DNA of 64,000 nt from Franconibacter helveticus LMG 23732 (GTDB lineage Bacteria > Pseudomonadota > Gammaproteobacteria > Enterobacterales > Enterobacteriaceae): NCBI RefSeq assembly GCF_000463115.2, contig NZ_AWFX01000042.1, forward strand, positions 316,342-380,341. Reading direction: 5' to 3'. Numbering within the stretch: the stretch's first letter is position 1; each line of letters starts with the position of its first letter. Made by a program: the position numbers and the translations under genes. Shown here piece after piece: positions 8,870 through 18,105 of the stretch. The notes under the pieces were generated by a model. That model was given only the letters and a program-made list of their open reading frames with translations, was not told where the DNA came from and searched no databases.

Positions 8870-9250
8870 ATGACGATGTCCAGACGCAATAATGATGCCA
8901 TTACTATTCATAGCATTTTGGACTGGATCGAAGAGAATCTGGAAACCCCGCTGTCGCTGGAGAAAGTCTCCCAGCGCTCTGGCTATTCCAAATGGCACCT
9001 GCAAAGAATGTTTAAGAAAGAGACCGGCCATTCGCTCGGTCAGTACATTCGCAACCGTAAACTGACGGAAATCGCCCGTAAGCTCAAGCAGAGCAACGAG
9101 CCGATACTCTATCTGGCGGAACGCTATGGGTTTGAGTCGCAGCAGACGCTCACCCGGACGTTCAAAAACTATTTCTCCGTGCCGCCGCATAAGTATCGCG
9201 TGACTAACATGCCGGGCGAAGCGAAGTATCTGCATCCGCTAAATCATTAA
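8870..9250 (+). CDS. marA: Transcriptional activator MarA
   Basis: This 126-residue AraC-family activator consists only of the two helix-turn-helix DNA-binding motifs (around residues 30-55 and 80-105), like E. coli MarA, which it matches closely ([34 protein letters not shown]). It turns on efflux, porin-reducing and oxidative-stress genes through marboxes. The start ATG has an AGAGG site; a second in-frame ATG two codons later is the usual alternative. It is the middle gene of marRAB. Confidence 0.96.
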   Translation: MTMSRRNNDAITIHSILDWIEENLETPLSLEKVSQRSGYSKWHLQRMFKKETGHSLGQYIRNRKLTEIARKLKQSNEPILYLAERYGFESQQTLTRTFKNYFSVPPHKYRVTNMPGEAKYLHPLNH

Positions 9251-9314
9251 CAGCGACAGGCGCGAGCCTGCCGTTTTTATCATCGCCGTCTGAAAAGACG
9301 TAACCGAGGAAATC

Positions 9315-9530
9315 ATGAAACGTATTGCAAGCGCTACTCTGTTTTTGCTGGCGCTGGCGTCTGGCGGCGCCATGGCGGATCAAACCGCCGCGCTGAGCCA
9401 TAAAACGGACCGCGACGCGATGGTCCTGCCTGGTGCTGCGAATCAGTCGCCTTTCGACTTTAACCACCGCGGCGCCGGAAGCGATAAATCCGACGAGTTA
9501 GGCGTTCCTTATTACAACGCCTCTCGCTAA
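9315..9530 (+). CDS. marB: MarB periplasmic protein
   Basis: This small 71-residue protein has an N-terminal signal peptide (cleavage after AMA, about residue 21) and a C-terminal block SPFDFNHRGAGSDKSDELGVPYYN that is nearly the same as in E. coli MarB. In E. coli MarB lowers marA expression by an unknown route from the periplasm. It is the third gene of marRAB and is followed directly by a terminator. Confidence 0.9.
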   Translation: MKRIASATLFLLALASGGAMADQTAALSHKTDRDAMVLPGAANQSPFDFNHRGAGSDKSDELGVPYYNASR

Positions 9531-9537
9531 AACGTTT

Positions 9538-9562
9538 GCCCGGCTGTCGCCGGGCTTTTTTT
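9538..9562 (+). terminator. Terminator of marRAB
   Basis: The stem GCCCGGC/GCCGGGC with a four-base loop (TGTC) is followed by seven T residues, eight bases after the marB stop codon. Confidence 0.9.
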
Positions 9563-9565
9563 GCG

Positions 9566-10459
9566 TTATGCCCGCGCCGCTCGCCGCACGCGAAAACCGA
9601 ACACGTTAATATACAGCCCCGCCATAATCAGCACCGCGCCAAGCAACTGCACCAGGCTCAGCGTTTCGCCAAGCAGCAATGCCGCGCTGGCAAGCCCTAC
9701 CACCGGCACCAGCAGAGAGAGCGGCGCCACGCGCCAGGTTTCATAACGCCCGAGCAGCGTTCCCCAAATCCCGTAGCCGATAATAGTGGCGACGAACGCC
9801 AGATAAACCAGCGACAGCACCGTGGTGATATCGATTGAGACCAGGCTTTGCAGTATTGCCGCCGGGCCGTCGAAAATCAGGCTGGCGACAAAAAACGGCA
9901 CCACGGGCACCAGCGCGCTCCAGACCACCAGCGACATGATCGCCGGCGGCTGCTGCAACTGCATGATCTTCTTATTAAAAATATTGCCGAACGCCCAGCT
10001 CAGCGCGGCGGCGAGCGTCAGCATAAAACCGAACAGCGCCACATGCTGGCCGCTCAGGCTGCCTTCAACCAGCACCAGTACGCCAAACACCGCAAGCGTA
10101 ATGCCGGCTACCTGCTTAAATTGCAAACGCTCTTTAAAGACAAAGGCGCCAAGAAGAATGGTGAGGAAGGCCTGCGCCTGTAACACCAGCGACGCCAGCC
10201 CGGCAGGCATACCAAAACGAATGGCGCAAAAGAGAAAGGCGAACTGCCCGAAGCTGATAGTCAGGCCATACCCCAGCAGCAGCGAAAGCGGCACTTTCGG
10301 GCGCGACACGAACAGCAGCGCAGGGAACGCCACCAGCAAAAAGCGCAGCCCTGCCAGCAACAACGGCGGCATCGCGTGTAGCCCGACTTTTATTACAACG
10401 AAATTCAACCCCCATGCCACCACCACCAGCAGCGCCAGCAGCCCGTCTTTACGCGTCAT
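9566..10459 (-). CDS. eamA: O-acetylserine/cysteine exporter EamA
   Basis: This 297-residue inner-membrane DMT-superfamily exporter has ten predicted membrane segments in two EamA repeats. It is close to E. coli EamA (YdeD) along its length (LLALLVVVAWGLNFVVIKVG; VVGLASAALLLGETL). EamA exports cysteine-pathway metabolites such as O-acetylserine. The start has an AGGGGCAG site. It follows the mar operon in the same order as in E. coli. Confidence 0.93.
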   Translation of the reverse strand: MTRKDGLLALLVVVAWGLNFVVIKVGLHAMPPLLLAGLRFLLVAFPALLFVSRPKVPLSLLLGYGLTISFGQFAFLFCAIRFGMPAGLASLVLQAQAFLTILLGAFVFKERLQFKQVAGITLAVFGVLVLVEGSLSGQHVALFGFMLTLAAALSWAFGNIFNKKIMQLQQPPAIMSLVVWSALVPVVPFFVASLIFDGPAAILQSLVSIDITTVLSLVYLAFVATIIGYGIWGTLLGRYETWRVAPLSLLVPVVGLASAALLLGETLSLVQLLGAVLIMAGLYINVFGFRVRRAARA

Positions 10460-10667
10460 ACCCTGCCCCTGTCTTTATTAAAATTTTGTTAATACTTCAC
10501 CATACCGGAATCGGATGATGAGAGACAGATCACTAAATTATGGGGGCGAAAAAGAAGCTGCGAAACTTGTTCAGGGGTGTACAAGCCCGGAGGGTGCGTG
10601 TTATTGCTTAAAAAAGCGAATCATGGCTCATGCCGTTCCCTCCCCGTCACGCAAAAAAGATAAGAAA

Positions 10668-11861
10668 ATGCTATCGAAAACAAAAAGATCGACCGCCACG
10701 CTGCTGGCCTCCTCGCTGTTACTGACGACAGGACGCGGCGCCACGCTGCCTTTTATGGCGATTTATCTGTCAAAGGCCTATCAGATGTCTGTCGACGGCG
10801 TGGGCGCGGCGCTGACCCTCGCCATGACCATGGGCGTCCTGTTCAGCCTGGGCTTCGGCGTGCTGGCGGACCGCTTCGATAAAAAACGCTATATGCTGAT
10901 CGCCATCGCGATATTCATTGCGGGCTTCGCCGCGATCCCGCTGGTTAATAACGCCACGCTGGTGGTGCTGCTCTTCGCCGTTATTAACTGCGCCTATTCT
11001 GTTTTTTCCACCGTGCTGAAAAGCTATTTCTCCGACACGCTGGGCGTTGGCGTCCGGGCGCGCATCTTTTCCCTCAACTACACCTTTGTGAATATCGGCT
11101 GGACTATCGGCCCGCCGCTCGCTACCTGGCTTGTGCTTTACGGGCTGAATATGCCTTTCTGGCTGGCGGCGTTTACCGCCACGATGGCGTTGCTGATGAT
11201 TCTGTTCTTTGTGCTTCGCGTCTCGGCGATGGCGGGCGCCAACCCGACATCCGCCGCCGCGCCGCCGCTTTCGTTGCTCTGGCGTGACCAGCGGCTGCTG
11301 TGGTTTACCGGCTCGGCGTTTCTGGGTTCGCTGGTCGCCGGTTCCTTCGCCATTTGTATTTCTCAGTATGTTTTAACTTTTTCCGACAGCGCGCTCGCTC
11401 AGGAGGTGGTGGCGGTCGTGTTGCCGGTGAATGCGATACTGGTGGTTTCGCTGCAATATATGGTTGGCAAACGCATCCGCGCCGACAACATTCGCCGGTT
11501 GATGTTTTACGGCACGCTCTGCTTCATGCTGGGTCTGGCCGGGTTTCTTTTTTCCGGCACGTCGCTCTGGATGTGGGGGCTGGCGGCAGCGGTGTTTACC
11601 ATCGGCGAGGTAATTTATGTTCCGGGCGAATATATGCTTATCGATAATATCGCGCCGCCCGGACTGAAAGCAGGCTACTTTTCCGTGCAGTCACTCGGCT
11701 GGCTGGGCGCGGCGTTTAACCCGCTTTTTACCGGCGTTATGCTGACAACCTTCCCGGCCTGGTCGCTGTTTGTAGCCCTGATGGTTTGCTCATGGGTGGC
11801 ATACCTGATGATGTTAAAAGGCATGCGCGTAAAACCGGTTGAGGCGATGCAGGCGGGCTGA
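10668..11861 (+). CDS. ydeE: MFS transporter YdeE
   Basis: This 397-residue major facilitator with 12 predicted membrane segments is homologous to E. coli YdeE (395 residues), a dipeptide exporter: SSLLLTTGRGATLPFMAIYLS at the N terminus and GEVIYVPGEYMLIDNIAPP late in the protein both match. I placed the start at 10668 (MLSKTKRSTATLL) from this alignment. The open frame extends 51 codons upstream, but that part is not family-like and neither start has a strong ribosome site. It is divergent from eamA. Confidence 0.88.
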   Translation: MLSKTKRSTATLLASSLLLTTGRGATLPFMAIYLSKAYQMSVDGVGAALTLAMTMGVLFSLGFGVLADRFDKKRYMLIAIAIFIAGFAAIPLVNNATLVVLLFAVINCAYSVFSTVLKSYFSDTLGVGVRARIFSLNYTFVNIGWTIGPPLATWLVLYGLNMPFWLAAFTATMALLMILFFVLRVSAMAGANPTSAAAPPLSLLWRDQRLLWFTGSAFLGSLVAGSFAICISQYVLTFSDSALAQEVVAVVLPVNAILVVSLQYMVGKRIRADNIRRLMFYGTLCFMLGLAGFLFSGTSLWMWGLAAAVFTIGEVIYVPGEYMLIDNIAPPGLKAGYFSVQSLGWLGAAFNPLFTGVMLTTFPAWSLFVALMVCSWVAYLMMLKGMRVKPVEAMQAG

Positions 11862-12012
11862 TTAATACCGATTTTTACTTAATTAATGTCTATTTTGAGG
11901 CGCCTGATGGCGCCTTCACTATGTATAAAACATTTATCTTGAACGATCGCATTGGTGTAATTTATTGTTATTAATGGATTTATATAGAAATAGAAATGGG
12001 AGGAAGCCGTTA

Positions 12013-12465
12013 ATGAAAAAGGGAATGCTTATATCATTAATAACAGGATTGCTTATCGTCAGCATTTATTACTGGAGTAATCATCGGCAAGTCCAGGTCA
12101 TTGATGCGCACCACAATACCTGGACGGCGGAAATAGTGGTTGACCATTTTCCTTTTTCTAAAGCAGCCCGTATTGAATGGTGGGAAAATAATAATGAAAG
12201 CATATTAAAAAAATATAACATTCCTGAGCACGGAGCGGGTGGGCCTGATTATTTTACCATTTACGCGTTTGGTAAAGGCTATCAGCAACTGGCGAGAGAA
12301 GACCGGCTTTGCTTCGACGATATAAAACCGCCTTATAATTGCATTGATAAAAATATACTCATGACTGTTAATCGTGATCGTAACGGTGACGTCAGATTCA
12401 GTTTTGAAAACGCAGCCTATATTAAAAAAAATGGCAGACTTATAGAAATCGAAAATGCCCCATAA
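12013..12465 (+). CDS. DUF943 family protein
   Basis: This 150-residue protein has one N-terminal membrane segment (MKKGMLISLITGLLIVSIYYW) followed by a soluble domain with DUF943 features: VVDHFPFSKAARIEWWENNN, a YAFGKGYQ block and DRLCFDDIKPPYNCI with two Cys. The function of the family is unknown. The start at 12013 is preceded by GGGAGGAAG; an upstream in-frame Met lacks a ribosome site. The gene and its upstream 150 bases are clearly AT-rich against GC-rich neighbours, which suggests recent acquisition. Its TAA stop lies inside the loop of its own terminator hairpin. Confidence 0.75.
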   Translation: MKKGMLISLITGLLIVSIYYWSNHRQVQVIDAHHNTWTAEIVVDHFPFSKAARIEWWENNNESILKKYNIPEHGAGGPDYFTIYAFGKGYQQLAREDRLCFDDIKPPYNCIDKNILMTVNRDRNGDVRFSFENAAYIKKNGRLIEIENAP

Positions 12466-12475
12466 GGGGCATTTT
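12452..12475. terminator. Bidirectional terminator overlapping a stop codon
   Basis: A perfect 10-base stem AAAATGCCCC/GGGGCATTTT with loop ATAA ends both the DUF943 gene and the leftward urt operon. The DUF943 stop codon lies in the loop and first stem base, and the urtE stop begins two bases after the stem. Confidence 0.9.
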
Positions 12476-12476
12476 C

Positions 12477-13175
12477 TCAAATCGCCACCAGCCTTCTTAC
12501 GCCTTCAGCTTCCATATTTGCGCCTTGCCCGCGCTGAACGATCGCGCCGCGGGACATCACCAGATAATTATCCGCAAGACCGGCGGCGAAGTCGTAAAAC
12601 TGCTCCACCAGCAGAATGGCCATATCGCCGCGCGAGGCGAGCTGGTGGATAACCGCGCCGATCTCTTTAATCACCGACGGCTGGATGCCCTCGGTTGGCT
12701 CGTCCAGGATCAGCAGTTGCGGCCGGCAGGCGAGCGCGCGGCCAATAGCAAGCTGCTGTTGTTGTCCGCCGGAGAGATCGCCGCCACGGCGCTGCTTCAT
12801 CTCTTTGAGCACCGGGAAAAGCGCGTAAATCTCCTCCGGCACCGCTTTCGCCTGGGCGCTGCTAAATCGCGAAAGCCCCATCAGCAAATTTTCTTCTACC
12901 GTCAGGCGCGGGAAAATCTCGCGCCCCTGCGGCACGTAAGCGATGCCCGCCTGCACGCGCTGGTGCGGTTTATCGCGGGTAATAGTTTTACCCTGCCAGT
13001 TCACCGCGCCGGAGCGCGCCGGAATAAGCCCCATCAGACATTTCAGCAGCGTGCTTTTACCCACGCCGTTGCGACCAAGCAGGCAGGTCACTTCGCCAAT
13101 GCGCGCTTCAAACGACACGCCGCGCAGAATATGGCTGCCGCCGTAATACTGGTTCAGTTCGTTAACTTCTAACAT
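12477..13175 (-). CDS. urtE: Urea ABC transporter ATP-binding protein UrtE
   Basis: This 232-residue ABC ATPase of the branched-chain amino acid/urea class (LivF type) has Walker A GRNGVGKST, signature LSGGQQQQLAIGRAL, Walker B LLILDEPTEGIQPS and a switch His region. It is the second ATPase of the urea importer. It is the last gene of urtABCDE; the spacing to urtD is 9 bases and the DUF943 terminator lies just beyond. Confidence 0.9.
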   Translation of the reverse strand: MLEVNELNQYYGGSHILRGVSFEARIGEVTCLLGRNGVGKSTLLKCLMGLIPARSGAVNWQGKTITRDKPHQRVQAGIAYVPQGREIFPRLTVEENLLMGLSRFSSAQAKAVPEEIYALFPVLKEMKQRRGGDLSGGQQQQLAIGRALACRPQLLILDEPTEGIQPSVIKEIGAVIHQLASRGDMAILLVEQFYDFAAGLADNYLVMSRGAIVQRGQGANMEAEGVRRLVAI

Positions 13176-13184
13176 GGCGGCCCC

Positions 13185-13982
13185 TTAGCGTCCGAGATAA
13201 ACCTCAATCACCTGTTCGTTTTCCTGCACGTCGTTAAGCGATCCTTCCGCCAGCACCTGGCCCTGATGCAGCACCGTCACCCGGTCGGCAATGGTCTCGA
13301 CAAACCCCATATCGTGCTCCACTACCATCAGCGAATGTTTACCGGCAAGCTCGCGGAACAGCTCGGCGGTATACTCCGTCTCGGCGTCGGTCATGCCTGC
13401 GGCGGGTTCGTCCAGCAGCAACAGGTGCGGCTCCTGAATAAGCAGCATGCCGATCTCCAGAAACTGCTTTTGCCCGTGGGAAAGCGCGCCCGCCTGGCGG
13501 TGCCGCTCCGCCCCCAGGCGAAGCGTGGCGAGCAGGCTGTCTATGCCATCGCGCTGCTCGCCGCTCAGTTTTGCCCGCAGGCTTGCCCACACTGACTTGT
13601 CGCCCTTTTGCGCAATCTCCAGGTTTTCAAATACCGTCAGCGCTTCAAACACCGTCGGCTTCTGAAACTTCCGGCCTATCCCTTTTTGCGCGATGGTTAT
13701 CGGGTCGAGCCGCGTTAAATCGCTGGACTGATCGTAAATCGCCCTGCCGCTCTGCGGCCGCGTTTTACCGGTAATGACATCCATCAGCGTGGTTTTTCCC
13801 GCCCCGTTCGGGCCGATAACGCAGCGCAGTTCGCCCACGCCAATATTGAGCGTTAAGTTAGTGAGCGCCTGAAAACCGTCAAAGTTGACGTTGATGTTTT
13901 CAAGCTGAAGCACCGGGTCGGTTTGCTCGCGATAGCGGTCCGTCAGGTGCTGTCGGGTAAAAAGCCCTTCGTCCGGCTGCAT
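13185..13982 (-). CDS. urtD: Urea ABC transporter ATP-binding protein UrtD
   Basis: This 265-residue ABC ATPase (LivG type) has Walker A GPNGAGKTT, a signature region LSHGQKQFLEIGMLL in place of LSGGQ, Walker B HLLLLDEPAAGM and the VVEHDMGF switch. The SHGQK form of the signature is typical of UrtD and LivG proteins. Its start overlaps the urtC stop by one base, so translation is probably coupled. Confidence 0.9.
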   Translation of the reverse strand: MQPDEGLFTRQHLTDRYREQTDPVLQLENINVNFDGFQALTNLTLNIGVGELRCVIGPNGAGKTTLMDVITGKTRPQSGRAIYDQSSDLTRLDPITIAQKGIGRKFQKPTVFEALTVFENLEIAQKGDKSVWASLRAKLSGEQRDGIDSLLATLRLGAERHRQAGALSHGQKQFLEIGMLLIQEPHLLLLDEPAAGMTDAETEYTAELFRELAGKHSLMVVEHDMGFVETIADRVTVLHQGQVLAEGSLNDVQENEQVIEVYLGR

Positions 13983-15055
13983 TATTTCTCTCCTTTGCGT
14001 AACAGGCCAATCACGCCGCGCGGCAGAAAGAGCGTGACGAGAATAAAAATCAGCCCGAGAAAAAGCTGCCAGTATTCGGGCATCAGCACGGTGAAGACGC
14101 TTTTCGCGCCGTTGACCGCCAGCGCGCCGATAACCGGCCCCACCAGCGAGCCGCGCCCGCCCAGGGCCACCCAGATAGCGGCTTCGATTGAGTTAGTGGG
14201 CGACATCTCGCCGGGGTTGATGATGCCGACCTGCGGCACATAGAGCGCGCCCGCCAGCCCGCAGAGCACGGCAGAGAGCGTCCAGACCAGCAGCTTAAAG
14301 CCGCGCGGGTCGTAGCCGCAGAACATTAGCCGGTTTTCCGCATCGCGCACCGCCGTCAGCACCCGGCCAAACTTGCTGCGCGCCAGCGCCAGTCCCACGG
14401 CCAGGCTTAACAGCAGCAGCAACACCGTCGCGATAAAAAGCGCGATGCGGGTGCCGGTGGCGGTCACTGAAAAGCCAAGCAGCGTCGTGAAGCCGGTAAA
14501 GCCGTTGTTGCCGCCAAAGCCGGTTTCATTACGAAAGAACAACAGCATGCCCGCGAAGGTCAGCGCCTGGGTCATTATCGAGAAGTAAACGCCTTTGATT
14601 TTGGAACGGAAGGCGAACCAGCCAAAGAGCAGCGCCAGGCCGCCGGGGATCATCACCACCAGCGCCATCGCCCAGGCGAAATGCTGCGTTCCCCACCAGA
14701 ACCAGGGCAGCTCGCTCCACGAGAGAAAAGACATAAAGGCGGGCAGGCCGTCGCCCGCCGCCTGGCGCATTAAATACATGCCCATCGCGTAGCCGCCCAG
14801 CGCGAAGAAAAGCCCGTGGCCGAGGGAGAGCATCCCGGCGTAGCCCCAGACCAGGTCCAGCGCCACCGCCACGGTGGCATAGCAGAGCATTTTGCCAAGC
14901 AGCGTCAGCGTATAAGTGGAAAGGCTGAGCGGATGGCTTGCAGGCAGCAGCGCCAGAAACGGCAGCAACAGCATCGCCGCCAGCAGCGCGCCGCCAAGCC
15001 AGAGGCTAAGACGCGGCGCCTTGCGCGCAAGCGTCAGGGTTAATGGCTGGCTCAT
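13982..15055 (-). CDS. urtC: Urea ABC transporter permease UrtC
   Basis: This 357-residue membrane permease of the LivM type has about nine hydrophobic segments. The internal motif DAENRLMFCGYDPRGFKLLVW and the C-terminal GGRGSLVGPVIGALAVNG are characteristic of the branched-chain amide permeases. It pairs with UrtB to form the channel. The gene shares its first base with the last base of urtB and its last base with urtD. Confidence 0.9.
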   Translation of the reverse strand: MSQPLTLTLARKAPRLSLWLGGALLAAMLLLPFLALLPASHPLSLSTYTLTLLGKMLCYATVAVALDLVWGYAGMLSLGHGLFFALGGYAMGMYLMRQAAGDGLPAFMSFLSWSELPWFWWGTQHFAWAMALVVMIPGGLALLFGWFAFRSKIKGVYFSIMTQALTFAGMLLFFRNETGFGGNNGFTGFTTLLGFSVTATGTRIALFIATVLLLLLSLAVGLALARSKFGRVLTAVRDAENRLMFCGYDPRGFKLLVWTLSAVLCGLAGALYVPQVGIINPGEMSPTNSIEAAIWVALGGRGSLVGPVIGALAVNGAKSVFTVLMPEYWQLFLGLIFILVTLFLPRGVIGLLRKGEK

Positions 15056-16623
15056 TAGTCGATGACCCTCCCTTTAAGGGCGAACAACCCCTGCGGGCGT
15101 TTCTGGATAAACAGCACAATCAGCACCAGGATCAGGATCTTGCCGAGCACGGCGCCGGTCTGCGGTTCGAGGATTTTATTGAAAATGCCAAGCCCAAAGG
15201 CCGCCGCCACGCTGCCGGCAAGCTGGCCCACGCCGCCCAACACCACCACCAGAAAGGAGTCGATGATGTAGCCCTGGCCCAGCTCCGGCCCCACGTTGCC
15301 AAGCTGCGACAGCGCCACGCCGCCAAGTCCCGCGATGCCGGACCCCAGCCCAAAAGCCAGCATATCCACCCTTCCGGTGGGCACGCCGCAGCAGGCGGCC
15401 ATCGCGCGGTTTTGCGTCACCGCCCGCACGTTCATGCCGAGGCGCGTTTTATTAAGAATGAGCCAGGTAAAAAAGAGCACCAACAGCACGAAACCGATCA
15501 CCGCCACGCGGTTCCACGGCAGGATAAGGTTTGGCAGCACCTGCACGCCGCCGGAAAGCCACGCCGGGTTCGCCACCTCCACGTTTTGCGCGCCAAAAGC
15601 CATACGCACCAGTTGAATAAGCATCAGGCTGATGCCCCAGGTGGCGAGCAGCGTCTCCAGCGGGCGGCCATAAAGATGGCGGATGACGGTGCGCTCAAGC
15701 GCCATTCCCACCCCGGCGGTCGCCAGAAAGGCGACCGGCAAGGCAAAAACGGGATAAAGGAAAAGCCATTGCGGCGCGAATTGCGCAAAAGCGTTCTGCA
15801 CAAGCCAGGTGGCGTAAGCGCCAAGCATCAGCATTTCGCCATGGGCCATGTTGATGACCCCAAGCAGGCCGTAAGTGATGGCAAGGCCCAGCGCCGCCAG
15901 CAGCAGGATGGAGCCGAGGGAAACGCCCATAAACGCCTGGCCGAGCAGCTCGCCCAGCCACAGACGCCGCTCAATGTTTCTCAGGCTCTCCGCCGCCGCT
16001 TCGCGCACCCGCGCATCCGGCTCATGGCTGGCTTGCGTAAAAGGTTGCAGCCGCGCCTGGGTTTCCGGCTCCGACGCCGTGCCGAGCAAGGTGACGGCCC
16101 TGAGGCGCACCGCCGCGTCGGGGCTGGCGAGCTGTAAAGTAGCGAGCGCGCCCGCCAGCGCAGCTTTCACCTTCTCGTCGGTTTCTGCGTTGAAGCGCGC
16201 AGAGAGCAGCGGCAGCATGTCAGGCGTGGCGTCGTGTGATAACGCCCGCGCCGCCTGCCATCTTTGCGTGACGTTGTCACTCACCAGCCGATGGGTGGCG
16301 AGCGCGCCCGCGACCAGATTGCGCAGGCGGTTCGTTAAGCGCAGTTTTCGGGTTTCGCCCTGCGGGCTTTGCGCCTCGCCAAGCGGATGCAGCGCTGCGC
16401 CATCATCCGCGAAAGGGTGTTTATCCGCATCCAGCACCACGCTCTCCCGTGAGAGCGCATTCAGCAAAGGAATACGCGCCGGGTCTGGCGCCGCGGCCCA
16501 GCGCTCGAGCAAGGCTGTCTGCTGAGCGCGGCTGGCGGCGGCGAAAGTATCCGCGTCCGTGGCGCCAGCCAGACAAGGCAGCAGCAGCGAGACGACCATT
16601 ATCAGCCAGCGTGTGAATGTCAT
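15055..16623 (-). CDS. urtB: Urea ABC transporter permease UrtB (extended N terminus)
   Basis: This 522-residue protein has a signal peptide (about residues 1-21, ending LAGATDA), then a soluble region of about 200 residues. That region is rich in Ala and Leu and looks like short helical repeats (ALATLQLASPDAAVRLRAVTLL). The LivH-type permease follows from about residue 230 (ALGLAITYGLLGVINMAHGEMLMLGAYATW). A soluble N-terminal extension is usual for UrtB in proteobacteria and probably lies in the periplasm; its role is not known. A hairpin separates the gene from urtA. Confidence 0.9.
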   Translation of the reverse strand: MTFTRWLIMVVSLLLPCLAGATDADTFAAASRAQQTALLERWAAAPDPARIPLLNALSRESVVLDADKHPFADDGAALHPLGEAQSPQGETRKLRLTNRLRNLVAGALATHRLVSDNVTQRWQAARALSHDATPDMLPLLSARFNAETDEKVKAALAGALATLQLASPDAAVRLRAVTLLGTASEPETQARLQPFTQASHEPDARVREAAAESLRNIERRLWLGELLGQAFMGVSLGSILLLAALGLAITYGLLGVINMAHGEMLMLGAYATWLVQNAFAQFAPQWLFLYPVFALPVAFLATAGVGMALERTVIRHLYGRPLETLLATWGISLMLIQLVRMAFGAQNVEVANPAWLSGGVQVLPNLILPWNRVAVIGFVLLVLFFTWLILNKTRLGMNVRAVTQNRAMAACCGVPTGRVDMLAFGLGSGIAGLGGVALSQLGNVGPELGQGYIIDSFLVVVLGGVGQLAGSVAAAFGLGIFNKILEPQTGAVLGKILILVLIVLFIQKRPQGLFALKGRVID

Positions 16624-16731
16624 TGCGGTCTCCTTGTGAGCCCATGTTTATGCGCCGCCTTACCCCCGGCCTTCCCTGAAAAACAGAGGAAGAAAACGTG
16701 ATGAGCGATGCAGACGCTTTGGCGTTCGCCG

Positions 16732-16758
16732 GGCCTCTCCTCCTGATGAGGAGAGGCC
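16732..16758 (-). other. Intercistronic hairpin between urtA and urtB
   Basis: A perfect 11-base stem, GGCCTCTCCTC/GAGGAGAGGCC with a 5-base loop, lies between the urtA stop and the urtB start (174-base gap). It has no T run on the minus strand, so it is better read as an mRNA-stabilising or processing hairpin than as a terminator. Such hairpins behind a binding-protein gene often keep its message more abundant than that of the permeases. Confidence 0.7.
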
Positions 16759-16797
16759 TAAGGTGAAAGGCGAGCGCCGCCAGCTTTAAGCGGGAAA

Positions 16798-18069
16798 TTA
16801 ATTGCTGGCGGTCTTAACCGGCTGGTCCGGTTTTTTATCATTGCCCGCAATATACGGGCTCCAGGGCTGGGCGCGGACCGGAGCATCGGTCTGCCACACC
16901 ACGTTAAACTGACCGTTGCTTTCAATTTCGCCGATCATCACCGGCTTATGCAGATGGTGGTTCGTGGCGTCCATGGTGAGCGTAAAGCCAGACGGCGCGT
17001 TGAAAGATTGCCCGGCCATTGCGGCGCGTACTTTATCCACGTCGGTGGTGCCTGCTTTTTCTACCGCCTGCGCCCACATATGGATGCCGACATAAGTGGC
17101 TTCCATCGGGTCGTTGGTGACCACCGTGTCGGCATTCGGCAGCTTGTGCGCTTTGGCGTAGGCTTTGTAATCAGCGACAAACTTCTGGTTAGCGGTGTTG
17201 TCGACAGACTCAAAGTAGTTCCAGGCGGCGAGGTTGCCCACCAGCGGTTTCGCGTCAATGCCGCGCAGCTCCTCTTCGCCCACCGAGAACGCCACGACCG
17301 GCACGTCGGTCGCTTTCAGCCCCTGGTTTGCCAGCTCCTTGTAAAAAGGCACGTTAGAGTCGCCGTTGATGGTAGAGACCACTGCCGTTTTACCGCCGGC
17401 GGAGAACTTTTTAATATTGGCGACGATGGTCTGGTAGTCGCTGTAGCCAAACGGCGTGTAGACCTCTTCGATATCTTTATCCTGGACGCCTTTGGAATGC
17501 AGGAAGGCGCGCAGGATCTTGTTGGTGGTGCGCGGGTAGACGTAATCGGTTCCCAGCAGGAAGAAGCGTTTTGCGGCTCCGCCATCTTCGCTCATCAGGT
17601 ATTCCACTGCCGGAATGGCCTGCTGGTTCGGCGCGGCGCCAGTGTAAAAGACATTCGGCGACATCTCTTCGCCCTCGTACTGCACCGGGTAGAAGAGCAA
17701 ACCGTTCAGCTCTTCAAACACCGGTAAAACCGACTTACGCGAAACCGATGTCCAGCAGCCAAAGACGGCGGCGACTTTATCCTGGGTTAATAACTGGCGG
17801 GCTTTTTCAGCAAACAGCGGCCAGTTGGAGGCCGGGTCCACCACCACCGGCTCCAGCTTTTTGCCAAGCACCCCGCCTTTGGCGTTGATTTCATCAATGG
17901 TCATCAGCGCCACGTCTTTCAGCGGCGTTTCAGAAATGGCCATGGTGCCGGAAAGCGAATGCATAATGCCGACTTTAATGGTCTCTGCGGCCTGCGCGCT
18001 GAAGGCGAACCCCATGCTGACCACCGATGCGGAAAGGGCAAAAGCTTTTAACAAAGTACGACGATGCAT
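16798..18069 (-). CDS. urtA: Urea ABC transporter substrate-binding protein UrtA
   Basis: This 423-residue periplasmic binding protein has a signal peptide cleaved after AFSAQA (about residue 27). The mature start AETIKVGIMHSLSGTMAISETPLKD is the UrtA hallmark, as are the GCWTSVSRKSVLPVFEE and LLFYPVQYEGEEMSPN blocks. It delivers urea or short amides to UrtBC. It lies 36 bases behind the GntR gene, so the transporter is probably cotranscribed with the urea-splitting enzymes. Confidence 0.93.
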   Translation of the reverse strand: MHRRTLLKAFALSASVVSMGFAFSAQAAETIKVGIMHSLSGTMAISETPLKDVALMTIDEINAKGGVLGKKLEPVVVDPASNWPLFAEKARQLLTQDKVAAVFGCWTSVSRKSVLPVFEELNGLLFYPVQYEGEEMSPNVFYTGAAPNQQAIPAVEYLMSEDGGAAKRFFLLGTDYVYPRTTNKILRAFLHSKGVQDKDIEEVYTPFGYSDYQTIVANIKKFSAGGKTAVVSTINGDSNVPFYKELANQGLKATDVPVVAFSVGEEELRGIDAKPLVGNLAAWNYFESVDNTANQKFVADYKAYAKAHKLPNADTVVTNDPMEATYVGIHMWAQAVEKAGTTDVDKVRAAMAGQSFNAPSGFTLTMDATNHHLHKPVMIGEIESNGQFNVVWQTDAPVRAQPWSPYIAGNDKKPDQPVKTASN

Positions 18070-18105
18070 AACGATGTCTCCTGATAAGGTGTGCTGTGTG
18101 TACGA

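Noticed and set aside
10515..10667. N-terminal extension of YdeE
   Set aside because: The added 51 residues do not resemble the transporter family, and alignment with E. coli YdeE begins at the later ATG.
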